From JAVJUV01 sp047314965 (GTDB lineage: Bacteria; Pseudomonadota; Alphaproteobacteria; Rhodobacterales; Rhodobacteraceae), in contig NZ_JBLBVK010000041.1 in assembly GCF_047314965.1 (NCBI RefSeq), positions 1 through 64,000 on the forward strand: a DNA stretch of 64,000 bases, given 5' to 3'. Within the stretch, counting starts at the first letter, position 1. Every line of letters starts with the position of its first letter. The notes below the pieces were generated by a model. The model made no database searches. It was not told where the DNA came from and worked only from the letters and a program-made list of their open reading frames with translations. The position numbers were made by a program, and so were the translations under genes. Below, piece by piece: positions 16,898-24,971 of the stretch.

Positions 16898-17224
16898 TCA
16901 GGCCGCTTCGCGGGCCTGCGCTTCAGCCGCATGGCGCCGTTCGCTCTCTTCGCGCGACAGTGCCACGGAGGTGCGCACGCCCTTGGAGACGAACTCCATC
17001 AGGCCTTTGACCACACGCTCGTTCGGGTCGATACCGGCGCAGGAAAGCACTTCGCGTCCATCGCGAGAGCGCGCCCAGCGTGCGATTTGCTCGGGACCGT
17101 TCCCATATTTCTTGTCGTCGGCGATGGCATCGTCGAGCGCAGCCAGTACGACTGCCGCAAAGAGTTTACGAGCGCGGTTGCCCTGCTCGTGATTGAATGC
17201 CGTGCCGTCCACAAAGTCTGCCAT
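16898..17224 (-). CDS. DUF6280 family protein, function unknown
   Basis: A 108-residue soluble protein that I recognise as a well-conserved Rhodobacterales family with no assigned function. The sequence is helical (GNRARKLFAAVVLAALDDAIADD), has one cysteine (LSCAGIDPNERV) and ends in a charged Arg/Glu/Ala-rich tail. I chose ATG at 17224 (MADFVDG) over an in-frame TTG two codons upstream; AAGGTTGA precedes it. It diverges from efp. Confidence 0.75.
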   Translation of the reverse strand: MADFVDGTAFNHEQGNRARKLFAAVVLAALDDAIADDKKYGNGPEQIARWARSRDGREVLSCAGIDPNERVVKGLMEFVSKGVRTSVALSREESERRHAAEAQAREAA

Positions 17225-17374
17225 CTTCAACCTTTTTCTTGTTGCTTCTTACCGCGTTTTATGGCGTGGGGCCCCTTATGCAGGGTCCTGCACCACTTTT
17301 GTTTTTCTTTTTTGGAATAGCTGCTATGCGCTGTGCGCATGGCTAGCTCAATTCCTCCCAGGATTTTCGCCTTC

Positions 17375-17403
17375 TTGTCAGGGCGTTGTCGCTCGAATAT
17401 AGG
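17375..17403 (+). promoter_or_regulatory. Likely sigma-70-type promoter of efp
   Basis: TTGTCA (17375-17380) and TATAGG (17398-17403) are separated by exactly 17 bases, and the ATG of efp follows 43 bp later. Upstream, inside the same divergent region, are two hairpins, TGCAGG-GT-CCTGCA at 17278-17291 and ATGCGC-TGT-GCGCAT at 17326-17340, flanking a T-rich run. Their function is unknown. Confidence 0.55.
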
Positions 17404-17445
17404 GACGCTCAGCTTTGAATCAACAAAAACATGCGGGTGACGCAC

Positions 17446-18009
17446 ATGCCCAAGATAAACGGGAACGAGATTCGGCCCGGTAATGTCCTTGAACACAACG
17501 GCGGTTTGTGGGCTGCCGTGAAGGTCGATCACGTCAAGCCCGGCAAAGGCGGCGCCTTTGCCCAGGTGGAAATGCGCAATCTGCGCAACGGCTCCAAGCT
17601 GAACGAGCGGTTTCGCTCGGCCGACAAGGTCGAACGTGTCCGACTGGAGCAGAAGGATCAGCAGTTCCTGTACGAGAACGACGGGATGCTCGTCTTCATG
17701 GACAGCGAGACTTATGAGCAGATCGAACTTCCGGCCGAGATCCTTGGAGACCGGCGTCCGTTCCTGCAGGACGGAATGACGATCCATATCGAATACTACA
17801 ACGACGAGGCGCTGAACGCGACGCTGCCGCAGAAGGTGACCTGCAAGGTCGTCGAGACCGAGCCGGTGGTGAAGGGTCAGACCGCCGCCAACAGCTTCAA
17901 GCCCGCGATCCTGGACAATGGCGTCCGCGTGATGATCCCGCCCTTCGTGGGGCCGGATGAGGATATCGTGGTCAATACCGAGACCATGGAATATTCCGAG
18001 CGCGCCTGA
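17446..18009 (+). CDS. efp: Translation elongation factor P
   Basis: A 187-residue three-domain (KOW, OB, OB) factor that rescues ribosomes stalled on polyproline. K34 in KPGKGGAF (31-38) is the site modified by EpmA-type lysylation in proteins with a lysine there. The C-terminus has the EF-P signature NTETMEYSERA-like end. The start MPKINGNEIR gives the standard length; an in-frame ATG five codons upstream is less likely. A terminator hairpin follows closely. Confidence 0.96.
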   Translation: MPKINGNEIRPGNVLEHNGGLWAAVKVDHVKPGKGGAFAQVEMRNLRNGSKLNERFRSADKVERVRLEQKDQQFLYENDGMLVFMDSETYEQIELPAEILGDRRPFLQDGMTIHIEYYNDEALNATLPQKVTCKVVETEPVVKGQTAANSFKPAILDNGVRVMIPPFVGPDEDIVVNTETMEYSERA

Positions 18010-18054
18010 CCGGGTTTTCGTTCGTTCGATCCCGGTTGTCGGGACGCAACAATC

Positions 18055-18084
18055 AGCCCCCTGCCGGCAGGCCGGGGGCTTTTT
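18055..18084 (+). terminator. Intrinsic terminator of efp
   Basis: AGCCCCCTGCC pairs with GGCCGGGGGCT (one mismatch) around a short loop and is followed by a run of T at 18080-18084. It lies 46 bp after the efp stop. Confidence 0.8.
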
Positions 18085-18242
18085 GATTCTTCCGCATTCG
18101 GCGTGCTGAGATCGGGTGCAGAGCCGGAATTGGCCACGGTCCCGCAGGACGCATGGCAGGTATACCCAAGAATACCGTGATTTCCTGAGGTTTTCGCGCT
18201 AGGTGGCACATGCGAACGAAAAAATCAGGAAATCGAGGTGAC

Positions 18243-19862
18243 ATGGAACGTGCCCTTTCGGCCGTGTTCGGCGGTGTTTTGTCAGGTAATCAGACAGGCG
18301 ACGGGCTGAGTTCGGCGCAGCTGCGGGTGGAACTGCTGTCCGGTTTGACGGTGGCGCTGGCATTGGTGCCGGAGGCGGTGGCCTTTGCCTTCGTGGCCGG
18401 TGTACATCCGCTGGTCGGCCTCTACGCCGCGTTCATCGTCGGCCTGATCACCGCACTGATCGGCGGGCGTCCGGGCATGATCTCGGGTGCGACGGGGGCC
18501 CTCGCCGTGGTCATGGTCAGCCTCGTGGCCCAGCACGGGGTCGAGTACCTATTCGCCACGGTCGTTCTGATGGGGATCATCCAGATCGCGGCTGGTGTCT
18601 TCAAATTCGGCAAGTTCATCCGTTTGGTGCCGCATCCCGTAATGCTGGGTTTCGTCAATGGGCTGGCCATCGTGATCTTCCTGGCGCAGCTGACCCAGTT
18701 CAAGGTGCCGGGCACCATGGAGGTGACGGGCCACGGCATGGGCGGCGGCGAGTGGCTTGGCGGCACGGCCTTGTACCTGATGCTGGGCCTGGTCGCCCTG
18801 ACCATGGCGATCATCTGGGTCATGCCCAAGATCACCTCTGCGGTTCCGGCCCCGCTGGCCGGGATCGGCATCGTCGCGCTGATCGTCATCGGGTTGGGTC
18901 TTGATGTACCGCGTGTGGGCGACATGGCCTCGATCGAGGGCGGGTTGCCGGGGTTCCATATCCCCATGGTGCCGCTGACGCTGGAGACCTTCGAGATCAT
19001 TCTGCCCTATGCCGTGATCCTGGCGGCGATCGGCCTGATCGAGAGCCTGCTGACCTTGAACCTTGTCGGTGACATCACCGGGAAGCGGGGCGGGGCAAGC
19101 CAGGAATGCGTGGCGCAGGGCGTGGCCAATACCGTGACCGGCTTTTTCGGAGGCATGGGCGGCTGCGCGATGATCGGCCAGTCGATGATCAACGTGAAAT
19201 CGGGCGGCCGCACGCGGATCGCAGGCATTGCCGCAGCGCTGTTCCTGCTGGTGTTCATCCTGTTTGCCAGCCCGATCATCGAGACGATCCCGCTGGCGGC
19301 GCTTGTGGGCGTGATGTTCATGGTGGTGATCGGAACATTCGCGTGGAACTCGCTGATGATCCTGCGGAAAGTGCCGTTGACCGATGCCTTCGTGATCCTG
19401 TTGGTGACGGCGGTCACCGTGGCCTATGACCTTGCCACCGCGGTGGTGGTCGGCGTGATCGTCTCGGCTCTGGCCTATGCCTGGAACAACGCAACGCGCA
19501 TCCGGGCCAAGAGCTACGAGACACCGGAAGGGGCCAAGATCTACCAGGTGCAGGGGCCGCTGTTCTTCGGGTCGGCGGACGGGTTCTCTGAACTTTTCGA
19601 CGTGGAGGCTGACCCGTCGCTTGTTGTGGTGGACTTTGCCGACAGCCGGGTGGTCGACCAGTCGGCCCTGACCGCGATCGAGGCGATGGCGGCAAAATAC
19701 GAAGCGGCTGGAAAGGCACTGCAACTTCGGCATCTCAGCCGGGATTGCCACACGCTTCTGACCAAGGCCGGTCAACTCATGGTCGATTCGGACGACGACC
19801 CCGATTATCAGCTGGCCGTGGACTACGGTGTTCGGACCGGCCAATTGGGTGCAGGGCACTGA
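18243..19862 (+). CDS. SulP family anion permease with STAS domain
   Basis: A 539-residue inner-membrane transporter of the SulP/SLC26 family. About 10-14 hydrophobic segments run from the first conserved block (VALALVPEAVAFAFVAG) to about residue 415. The cytoplasmic STAS domain follows (GPLFFGSADGFSELFD, then VVVDFADSRVVDQSALTAIE). Substrate could be sulfate, bicarbonate or another anion; nothing visible decides. I chose ATG at 18243 (MERALSAV), preceded by GAGGTG; an ATG 11 codons upstream is in frame. It stands alone, convergent with the nlpD-like gene. Confidence 0.88.
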   Translation: MERALSAVFGGVLSGNQTGDGLSSAQLRVELLSGLTVALALVPEAVAFAFVAGVHPLVGLYAAFIVGLITALIGGRPGMISGATGALAVVMVSLVAQHGVEYLFATVVLMGIIQIAAGVFKFGKFIRLVPHPVMLGFVNGLAIVIFLAQLTQFKVPGTMEVTGHGMGGGEWLGGTALYLMLGLVALTMAIIWVMPKITSAVPAPLAGIGIVALIVIGLGLDVPRVGDMASIEGGLPGFHIPMVPLTLETFEIILPYAVILAAIGLIESLLTLNLVGDITGKRGGASQECVAQGVANTVTGFFGGMGGCAMIGQSMINVKSGGRTRIAGIAAALFLLVFILFASPIIETIPLAALVGVMFMVVIGTFAWNSLMILRKVPLTDAFVILLVTAVTVAYDLATAVVVGVIVSALAYAWNNATRIRAKSYETPEGAKIYQVQGPLFFGSADGFSELFDVEADPSLVVVDFADSRVVDQSALTAIEAMAAKYEAAGKALQLRHLSRDCHTLLTKAGQLMVDSDDDPDYQLAVDYGVRTGQLGAGH

Positions 19863-19865
19863 CGA

Positions 19866-19893
19866 AAGAAAAAGGCGGCCTGTCGGGCCGCCT
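19866..19893 (-). terminator. Intrinsic terminator of the nlpD-like gene
   Basis: Read on the minus strand, AGGCGGCC / GGCCGCCT (19886-19893 with 19873-19880) forms an 8-bp stem with a five-base loop, and the following minus-strand sequence is T-rich (TTTTTCTTTC). It lies 14 bp after the stop of the peptidase-like gene. Confidence 0.75.
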
Positions 19894-19907
19894 CCCACGT
19901 TGCCGGA

Positions 19908-21041
19908 TCAGTTGAGATAGGGGTTCGGATCGACGCTCTCGAAGCCCTCGCGAACCTCAAAATGGAGGAACGGCGGGTTCGCGGCGCGGACAACCGCGAT
20001 TTTCTGGCCGCGCTTGACGCTGTCGCCTTTCTTGACGGCGATCTGGTCTACGCCTGCATAGACGGTCAGTAGATTTCCGTCGTGGCGCACGACGAGGATC
20101 GGAACCTGATCGGTGTCGCGTGTGATGGCGGCAACCGTTCCGTCGTCGGCAGCGACAACCGCGGTACCCGCGCTGGCCGAGATGCCGATGCCTTCGTTCT
20201 TGCCCTTCTGATAAGTGCGGATGATGCGGCCCTGTACCGGCATGCGCAGGCGCGAGGTGTCGGAGGCCTTGGTCTGCTTTTCCTGAAGAGGTTCTGCCTT
20301 GGGTGTGGGTGCTGCGGCCTGCCTGTCCTGCTCGGGAAGGGGCTGCGCTGCCGAAGGTGGAACGGGGGTTGCCGAGCCAACGCCCGGAGCCTCGACCGAA
20401 TCCAGCGCGGCGACCTCGACATCCGACTGTGGCGCGGAGGTCGGGATCAGGAGGAATTGTCCCTCGCGAAGCTCGAGGTTCGGTCCCAACCCGTTCCATT
20501 CGGCCAGTGCAGCGACGGGCACGTTGTAAAGACGCGCGATGGAGAAGGCCGTTTCGCCCGATGCGACGCGGTGGCGGGTTGGTTGCTGGCCCGATGGCAG
20601 GCCCGGACCGCCGTCGGCGCGGTCGATTGCGGCACCTGCAATTGTCGCCAAATCGACATTCCCGCCGGAGAGCGTTCCCGTGCCGGGTTCCGCGACACGG
20701 CTGGGCAGGGCGATGATCTCGCCGTCGCGCAGCGGGGTGTTCTGGGGAATGGCGTTATAGCGCGCGAGCGCGACCGGATCGGTGCCGATGCGGGAGGCAA
20801 CGGTGGAAATGGTGTCGCCGCGCCGCGCGATGGCCACCTGGTATTCCGGGTAGGAGATCACTCCGCGTTCGTCCGGGACCGGTCGCGCGGAGGTGGCGTT
20901 CCTGACAGCCTCGGATGTGTCGAAGCCGCCGGCGCCGCCCCGAAGGTCAAAATCGAAGCCGCCGAGACCGCCGCAGGCGCCGAGCGCCAGCATGGATGCG
21001 CCCATCACGGCCAGTCGAAAAGGAAATGCCTTGGTCGTCAT
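19908..21041 (-). CDS. nlpD: NlpD-like lipoprotein: two LysM domains and a degenerate M23 (LytM) domain
   Basis: A 377-residue envelope lipoprotein. The lipobox LGAC places the acylated Cys at residue 23. Two LysM repeats follow (YQVAIARRGDTISTVAS and HRVASGETAFSIARLY), then a Pro/Ala/Gln-rich linker and a C-terminal LytM domain. That domain lacks the usual first metal His/Asp (the block reads NEGIGISASAGTAV) and retains only HFEVR, so it is probably an activator of amidases, like E. coli NlpD, rather than a hydrolase. It follows surE and pcm, the order seen in E. coli, but no rpoS is present. Confidence 0.85.
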   Translation of the reverse strand: MTTKAFPFRLAVMGASMLALGACGGLGGFDFDLRGGAGGFDTSEAVRNATSARPVPDERGVISYPEYQVAIARRGDTISTVASRIGTDPVALARYNAIPQNTPLRDGEIIALPSRVAEPGTGTLSGGNVDLATIAGAAIDRADGGPGLPSGQQPTRHRVASGETAFSIARLYNVPVAALAEWNGLGPNLELREGQFLLIPTSAPQSDVEVAALDSVEAPGVGSATPVPPSAAQPLPEQDRQAAAPTPKAEPLQEKQTKASDTSRLRMPVQGRIIRTYQKGKNEGIGISASAGTAVVAADDGTVAAITRDTDQVPILVVRHDGNLLTVYAGVDQIAVKKGDSVKRGQKIAVVRAANPPFLHFEVREGFESVDPNPYLN

Positions 21042-21106
21042 TGCTCTATCCTCACCGCTTACCGGCCCTCTTTCCGGGACCGTTTAGCTGAAATATCTTG
21101 GGCCCG

Positions 21107-21748
21107 TCAGTCCTGACCCATCCCCTCGACGAGGGGTACGAAACGCACCGGCCGCAACTCTTCGTAGTCGTATCCCGTCTCGGTCCGCGTGACCTTGATC
21201 AGCGTTTGCACGTGATCCGACTGTCCCACCGGCACAACCATGATACCGCCAGTTTTCAGCTCTGCCAACAAGGGTCCGGGCGGATCCTCGGCGGCGGCTG
21301 TCACAAGGATGCGGTCGAAGGGCGCCTGCTCGGGCAGGCCGCGCGATCCGTCGGCCGGAAAGGCCGTGATGTTGGTCAGGCCTAGCCTGTCGAACACCGC
21401 CTGCGCTTCGGCCACCAGCCGCTTGTGGCGGTCGACGGTATAAACCCGGCGGGCAAGGTGGCTGAGCACGGCGGCCTGGTAGCCCGAACCGGTGCCGACC
21501 TCGAGCACCTTGTCGCGGGGCTGTACGTTCAGCGCCTGGGTCATGAGGCCGACGACGGAGGGCTGGCTGATGGTCTGGCCGCAGGCGATGGGCAGCGGCA
21601 TGTCCTCGTAGGCACGCTCGGAGAACAGACCTTTCACGAAGGCGCCCCGGTCCACTCTTTCCATCGCCTCAAGTACGCGCTTGTCCATCACGCCGCGTTG
21701 GCGCAGCGCGAAGAGGAAAGCCATCTGACGCTCCGCGGCGTCGGTCAT
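21107..21748 (-). CDS. pcm: Protein-L-isoaspartate O-methyltransferase
   Basis: A 213-residue SAM-dependent repair enzyme that methylates isoaspartyl residues in aged proteins. Seen are the family-specific ACGQTISQPSVVGLMTQ block, the SAM loop LEVGTGSGYQAAVL and the C-terminal GGIMVVPVGQ strand. Length is normal. Its start overlaps the surE stop by four bases (ATGA), and it is 65 bp upstream of the nlpD-like gene, so the three form one operon. Confidence 0.93.
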   Translation of the reverse strand: MTDAAERQMAFLFALRQRGVMDKRVLEAMERVDRGAFVKGLFSERAYEDMPLPIACGQTISQPSVVGLMTQALNVQPRDKVLEVGTGSGYQAAVLSHLARRVYTVDRHKRLVAEAQAVFDRLGLTNITAFPADGSRGLPEQAPFDRILVTAAAEDPPGPLLAELKTGGIMVVPVGQSDHVQTLIKVTRTETGYDYEELRPVRFVPLVEGMGQD

Positions 21749-22530
21749 TCAAGGCGCTCCCTCAGGCTGTCGATCAGGTCGTGCGCGGTCAGATCGGCGC
21801 GTAGAGGCGTCACGGAGATATAGCCTTCGATATTGGCGGTCACGTCGCTGCCGGGTCCGGCAGGAACGTGCTGCGGTCCGCCGTGAACCCACATGAACAG
21901 TCTGCCAGAGGGTGATATATGCGGCTCGACCGAGTGCCGCGTGTCGGGCCGCACTCCCTGAGTGGCGACTTTCAGCCCCTTCACGTCGCTGCCCGGGATC
22001 GGTGGAAAATTCACGTTGTAGAACGTCCGGTACCCGCCTTCTTCCCAGTGTCCGTGGCGAAGAAGTCTGCGCACGGTATCGATGCCGTGCTCTGCGGCGG
22101 CTTCGAAGGGATTGTCGAGATCGATGTTTTCCGGGCCGAAGAACTGGCTGAGGGCGATCGCGGGAATGCCCTGAAGGGCGGCCTCGATCGCTGCGCCTAT
22201 GGTGCCGGAGTAGAGCACGTTCTCGGCGGCGTTGTTCCCCCGGTTCACACCGGACAGTACCAGATCGGGCGGTGCATCCTTCATCACCTGGTAGATGCCG
22301 GCCAGGACGCAGTCTGCGGGCGAGCCCTCGGCTGCGAAGCGGCGCTCTCCGAATTGCGAGAGCATCGTCGGATGGGTGTAGCTGATGCAGTGGCCGACGC
22401 CCGACTGCTCGAAGGCGGGCGCGACGATCCAGACCTCTCCTTCGGTCCCGGCGATCTCTCTGGCGATATCCTCGAGTACGCGGAGGCCCGGCGCGTTTAT
22501 GCCGTCGTCGTTGGTTATGAGAATGCGCAT
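21745..22530 (-). CDS. surE: 5'/3'-nucleotidase SurE
   Basis: A 261-residue metal-dependent nucleotidase acting on nucleoside monophosphates. The active-site acids are in ITNDDGINAPG (D8, D9), the second ligand region is FEQSGVGH and the third SGVNRGNNAAENVLYSGTIG. Length is normal for alphaproteobacterial SurE. It is the first gene of the surE-pcm-nlpD-like operon. Stationary-phase/stress survival roles are known for E. coli homologues. Confidence 0.94.
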   Translation of the reverse strand: MRILITNDDGINAPGLRVLEDIAREIAGTEGEVWIVAPAFEQSGVGHCISYTHPTMLSQFGERRFAAEGSPADCVLAGIYQVMKDAPPDLVLSGVNRGNNAAENVLYSGTIGAAIEAALQGIPAIALSQFFGPENIDLDNPFEAAAEHGIDTVRRLLRHGHWEEGGYRTFYNVNFPPIPGSDVKGLKVATQGVRPDTRHSVEPHISPSGRLFMWVHGGPQHVPAGPGSDVTANIEGYISVTPLRADLTAHDLIDSLRERLE

Positions 22531-22620
22531 GTCCGGCCCCGTTTTTCCTTATGCTCCTGATTAGGGGAGGGGCGCGGAAGGGGCAAGGTCACGCCGCGGG
22601 TATTTGATGCGTCAGGCCGT

Positions 22621-23262
22621 TCAGAGGGCGTCGAGCAGCGTCTTTGCCGCTTCGGCGGGCGACGTCAGCGCATTCCGGTCTTCGCCGGGGAAGAAGCGGG
22701 CGCGGGTGGCCGTGGGCATGGGCGGAGGCGTCAGAATGCGGACGCTGGGGCCGTTCCGCTCGGTCTCTGCCTGCCAGCTGCGGGCCAGCGCCATTTGCGC
22801 GGCCTTTGATGCGCCATAGGCGCCGAAGAATTTTTCGCCGGCTCGCGGGTCGTCGAAGAAAAGAGCCTGTCCGGCATCGGCGGCGTCCAGCAGTGGCGCG
22901 ACCATCTGGATCAGCGTGGCGGTGGCCGTTACGTTGATGTCCATCGACTTGACGAGGTCCTTGGCGTCGATGTGGTTCGCCGGCGCCAGGGGAGCGGCGT
23001 GGATCGCCGTATGCGCCCAGAGGTCGACATGGCCCCAACGGTCGTAGATGCCCCTGCAAAGCTGCGCCATCGCGTCGGGCTTGGTGATGTCCATGGGCGC
23101 GAGGGTCGCAGCGCCGCCGGAGGCCTGAATCCGGTCGTCGAGTTCTTCCAGGGCACCAACCGTCTTGGCGACGGCCACGATGTGGTGCGTGGCAGCGAGC
23201 TGCTCGGCCAGTGCGGCGCCAAGGCCGCGGGAGGCGCCGGTTATCAGGGCGATCTTTGTCAT
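22621..23262 (-). CDS. Short-chain dehydrogenase/reductase, substrate unknown
   Basis: A 213-residue NAD(P)-dependent SDR with a Rossmann fold. The cofactor loop is TGASRGLG (7-14 of the chosen start), the catalytic YxxxK is YGASK, and DITKP is the adenine-binding acid region. The usual NNAG motif is replaced by HTAIHA. ATG at 23262 (MTKIALITGA) is preferred; a frame-compatible ATG 12 codons upstream adds an untypical Pro-rich leader. It diverges from trmO. Role not assigned. Confidence 0.75.
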   Translation of the reverse strand: MTKIALITGASRGLGAALAEQLAATHHIVAVAKTVGALEELDDRIQASGGAATLAPMDITKPDAMAQLCRGIYDRWGHVDLWAHTAIHAAPLAPANHIDAKDLVKSMDINVTATATLIQMVAPLLDAADAGQALFFDDPRAGEKFFGAYGASKAAQMALARSWQAETERNGPSVRILTPPPMPTATRARFFPGEDRNALTSPAEAAKTLLDAL

Positions 23263-23335
23263 GACGCTGCTCTTGGCCGGGAGTGGCGGCGGGGTCAAGG
23301 GGGGTATAGGCTTGCGTCAAAGACGGAGGAAGCGG

Positions 23336-23809
23336 ATGAGCAGCGAGTTGCGCGAGGGAGAGGTGGCGGTCGATACGGGTCCGGCGGAGGACGCGGCGTT
23401 GCGCTTTGTCGGCGTGATCCGGACGCCCTACGCCAACCGCGACATGTGCCCGCGCCAGGGAGATGCGGAGCATGGCCCTGTCTGCCGGATCGAGGTGAAG
23501 CCCGAGTGGGAAGAGGCATTGGACGGCATCGAAAAATACGACGTGATCGAGGTGCTGTACTGGCTGGACCAGAGCCGTCGCGACCTCGTGCGCCAGAGCC
23601 CGAAGTCGAATGGCAGGACGTTCGGCACCTTCGCGCTGCGCTCGCCGGTGCGGCCAAACCCGATCGGGCTGAGCCGGGTGCGACTGCTGGCCCGTCATGG
23701 CAATGTGCTGGAGGTTCGCGGGCTCGATTGCCTCGACGGCACCCCGCTCCTCGACCTCAAGCCGGACCGCTGCTCCTTTACGGTGCAGGCCCCGCCGAAG
23801 GGTGCGTGA
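23336..23809 (+). CDS. trmO: tRNA (N6-threonylcarbamoyladenosine-37)-methyltransferase TrmO
   Basis: A 157-residue TsaA/VirR-fold protein. TrmO uses SAM to methylate t6A37 of tRNA-Thr. The domain is recognisable from FVGVIRTPYANRDMCPRQ, then FGTFALRSPVRPNPIGLSRV and LDLKPD near the C-terminus. It lacks the C-terminal extension of E. coli TrmO, as in many bacteria. Start at ATG 23336 follows GGAGGA. It lies 55 bp upstream of the MOT1-like gene. Confidence 0.88.
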   Translation: MSSELREGEVAVDTGPAEDAALRFVGVIRTPYANRDMCPRQGDAEHGPVCRIEVKPEWEEALDGIEKYDVIEVLYWLDQSRRDLVRQSPKSNGRTFGTFALRSPVRPNPIGLSRVRLLARHGNVLEVRGLDCLDGTPLLDLKPDRCSFTVQAPPKGA

Positions 23810-23864
23810 GGACTTCCCATGACGCTGCATCGGCGCTAGCCTGTTTGCGGGAGGAAATCGGCGT

Positions 23865-24971
23865 TTGAACAGGGACTTCGCGTTTGACCTGAAAGAGGCC
23901 AGCGGGGCGCTTGGCGATCTTGGCACGCTGCTGCCGTTGATTGTCGCCGCCGTCGCGCTGGGCGGGCTTGCGCCTGTGCCGGTGCTTTTGGGCTTTGCGG
24001 CCTTCTACATCATGACGGCACTGGTCTATCGCCTGCCGGTTCCGGTGCAGCCGATGAAGGCGATCGTCGCGGTCATGCTGGTCTCGCAGGTGCCTCTTGC
24101 CTCCGTCGCGATGTCGGGTGTGGTGATTGGCGCCGTTCTGCTGGTTCTCGGCGCGTCGGGCTGGATCGACCGCCTCCTTCGGCTGGTGCCGCAATCCGTG
24201 GTGTCGGGGCTTCAGATGGGGCTGGGGCTGATGCTGGGTCTCGTGGCACTGGACATGATGGCGGCAACGCCCTTGCTGGGGGCATTCGCGCTTTTGCTGT
24301 TGCTTGGACTGATCGGTATCGGCTTGCCGGCCGCTCTGGTTTTTGTCGTTCTGGCGGTACCCGCCGGTCTCTGGTTCGGCTTGCCCGGTGTCGAGATGAC
24401 GGCACCCGATGCGGCTTCGGGCGGGGATAGTTTCGCCATTGCGCTGGGCAGTCTGGCGCTTCCTCAGTTGTCGCTGACTTTGACGAACGCGATCCTTCTC
24501 ACCACGTTCGTGATGCAGGATGCCTACGGAGAACGGGCATCGCGGGTAACCCCGCGCAAGCTGGCCATCACGACCGGTATCGCGAACCTGTGTCTGGCGC
24601 CTTTGGGCGCGCTGCCGATGTGCCATGGTGCCGGCGGCGCGGCGGCGCACCGGAAGTTCGGGGCGCGCACCGGCGGAGCGCCGCTGATGCTGGGTCTGGC
24701 GCTTGGAGCATTGGCCGTTCTGCCTGAAGGATTTGCCGTTCTGGCGATGATCCCTGCCGTTGCATTGGGCGCGCTTCTGCTGGTGGCCTCCGCCGACCTT
24801 GCTCTGTCCAAACGCCTGTTTGACGCCGTGCCGTCCTGCCGGCCGGTGATCGCCGTGACGGCGCTTGGGGTGGTCCTTTGGAATCCCCTTGCCGCCCTTG
24901 TCATTGGCACCCTGGCCGAGATGATCCGCAAAGCGGTGGTCCGCCGCGTTTTCGCGGCGCGCCGCGGCTAG
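23865..24971 (+). CDS. MOT1-like molybdate (or sulfate) transporter
   Basis: A 368-residue membrane protein with about 10 hydrophobic segments. MOT1-family signatures are present: SGALGDLGTLLPL near the N-terminus, PVQPMKAI, and PMCHGAGGAAAHRKFGA in the second half. This family carries molybdate in plants and some bacteria; sulfate is possible. The start is probably TTG at 23865, with GGAGG ten bases upstream. Its stop codon shares the four bases CTAG with the convergent alpha-galactosidase stop. Confidence 0.75.
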   Translation: MNRDFAFDLKEASGALGDLGTLLPLIVAAVALGGLAPVPVLLGFAAFYIMTALVYRLPVPVQPMKAIVAVMLVSQVPLASVAMSGVVIGAVLLVLGASGWIDRLLRLVPQSVVSGLQMGLGLMLGLVALDMMAATPLLGAFALLLLLGLIGIGLPAALVFVVLAVPAGLWFGLPGVEMTAPDAASGGDSFAIALGSLALPQLSLTLTNAILLTTFVMQDAYGERASRVTPRKLAITTGIANLCLAPLGALPMCHGAGGAAAHRKFGARTGGAPLMLGLALGALAVLPEGFAVLAMIPAVALGALLLVASADLALSKRLFDAVPSCRPVIAVTALGVVLWNPLAALVIGTLAEMIRKAVVRRVFAARRG

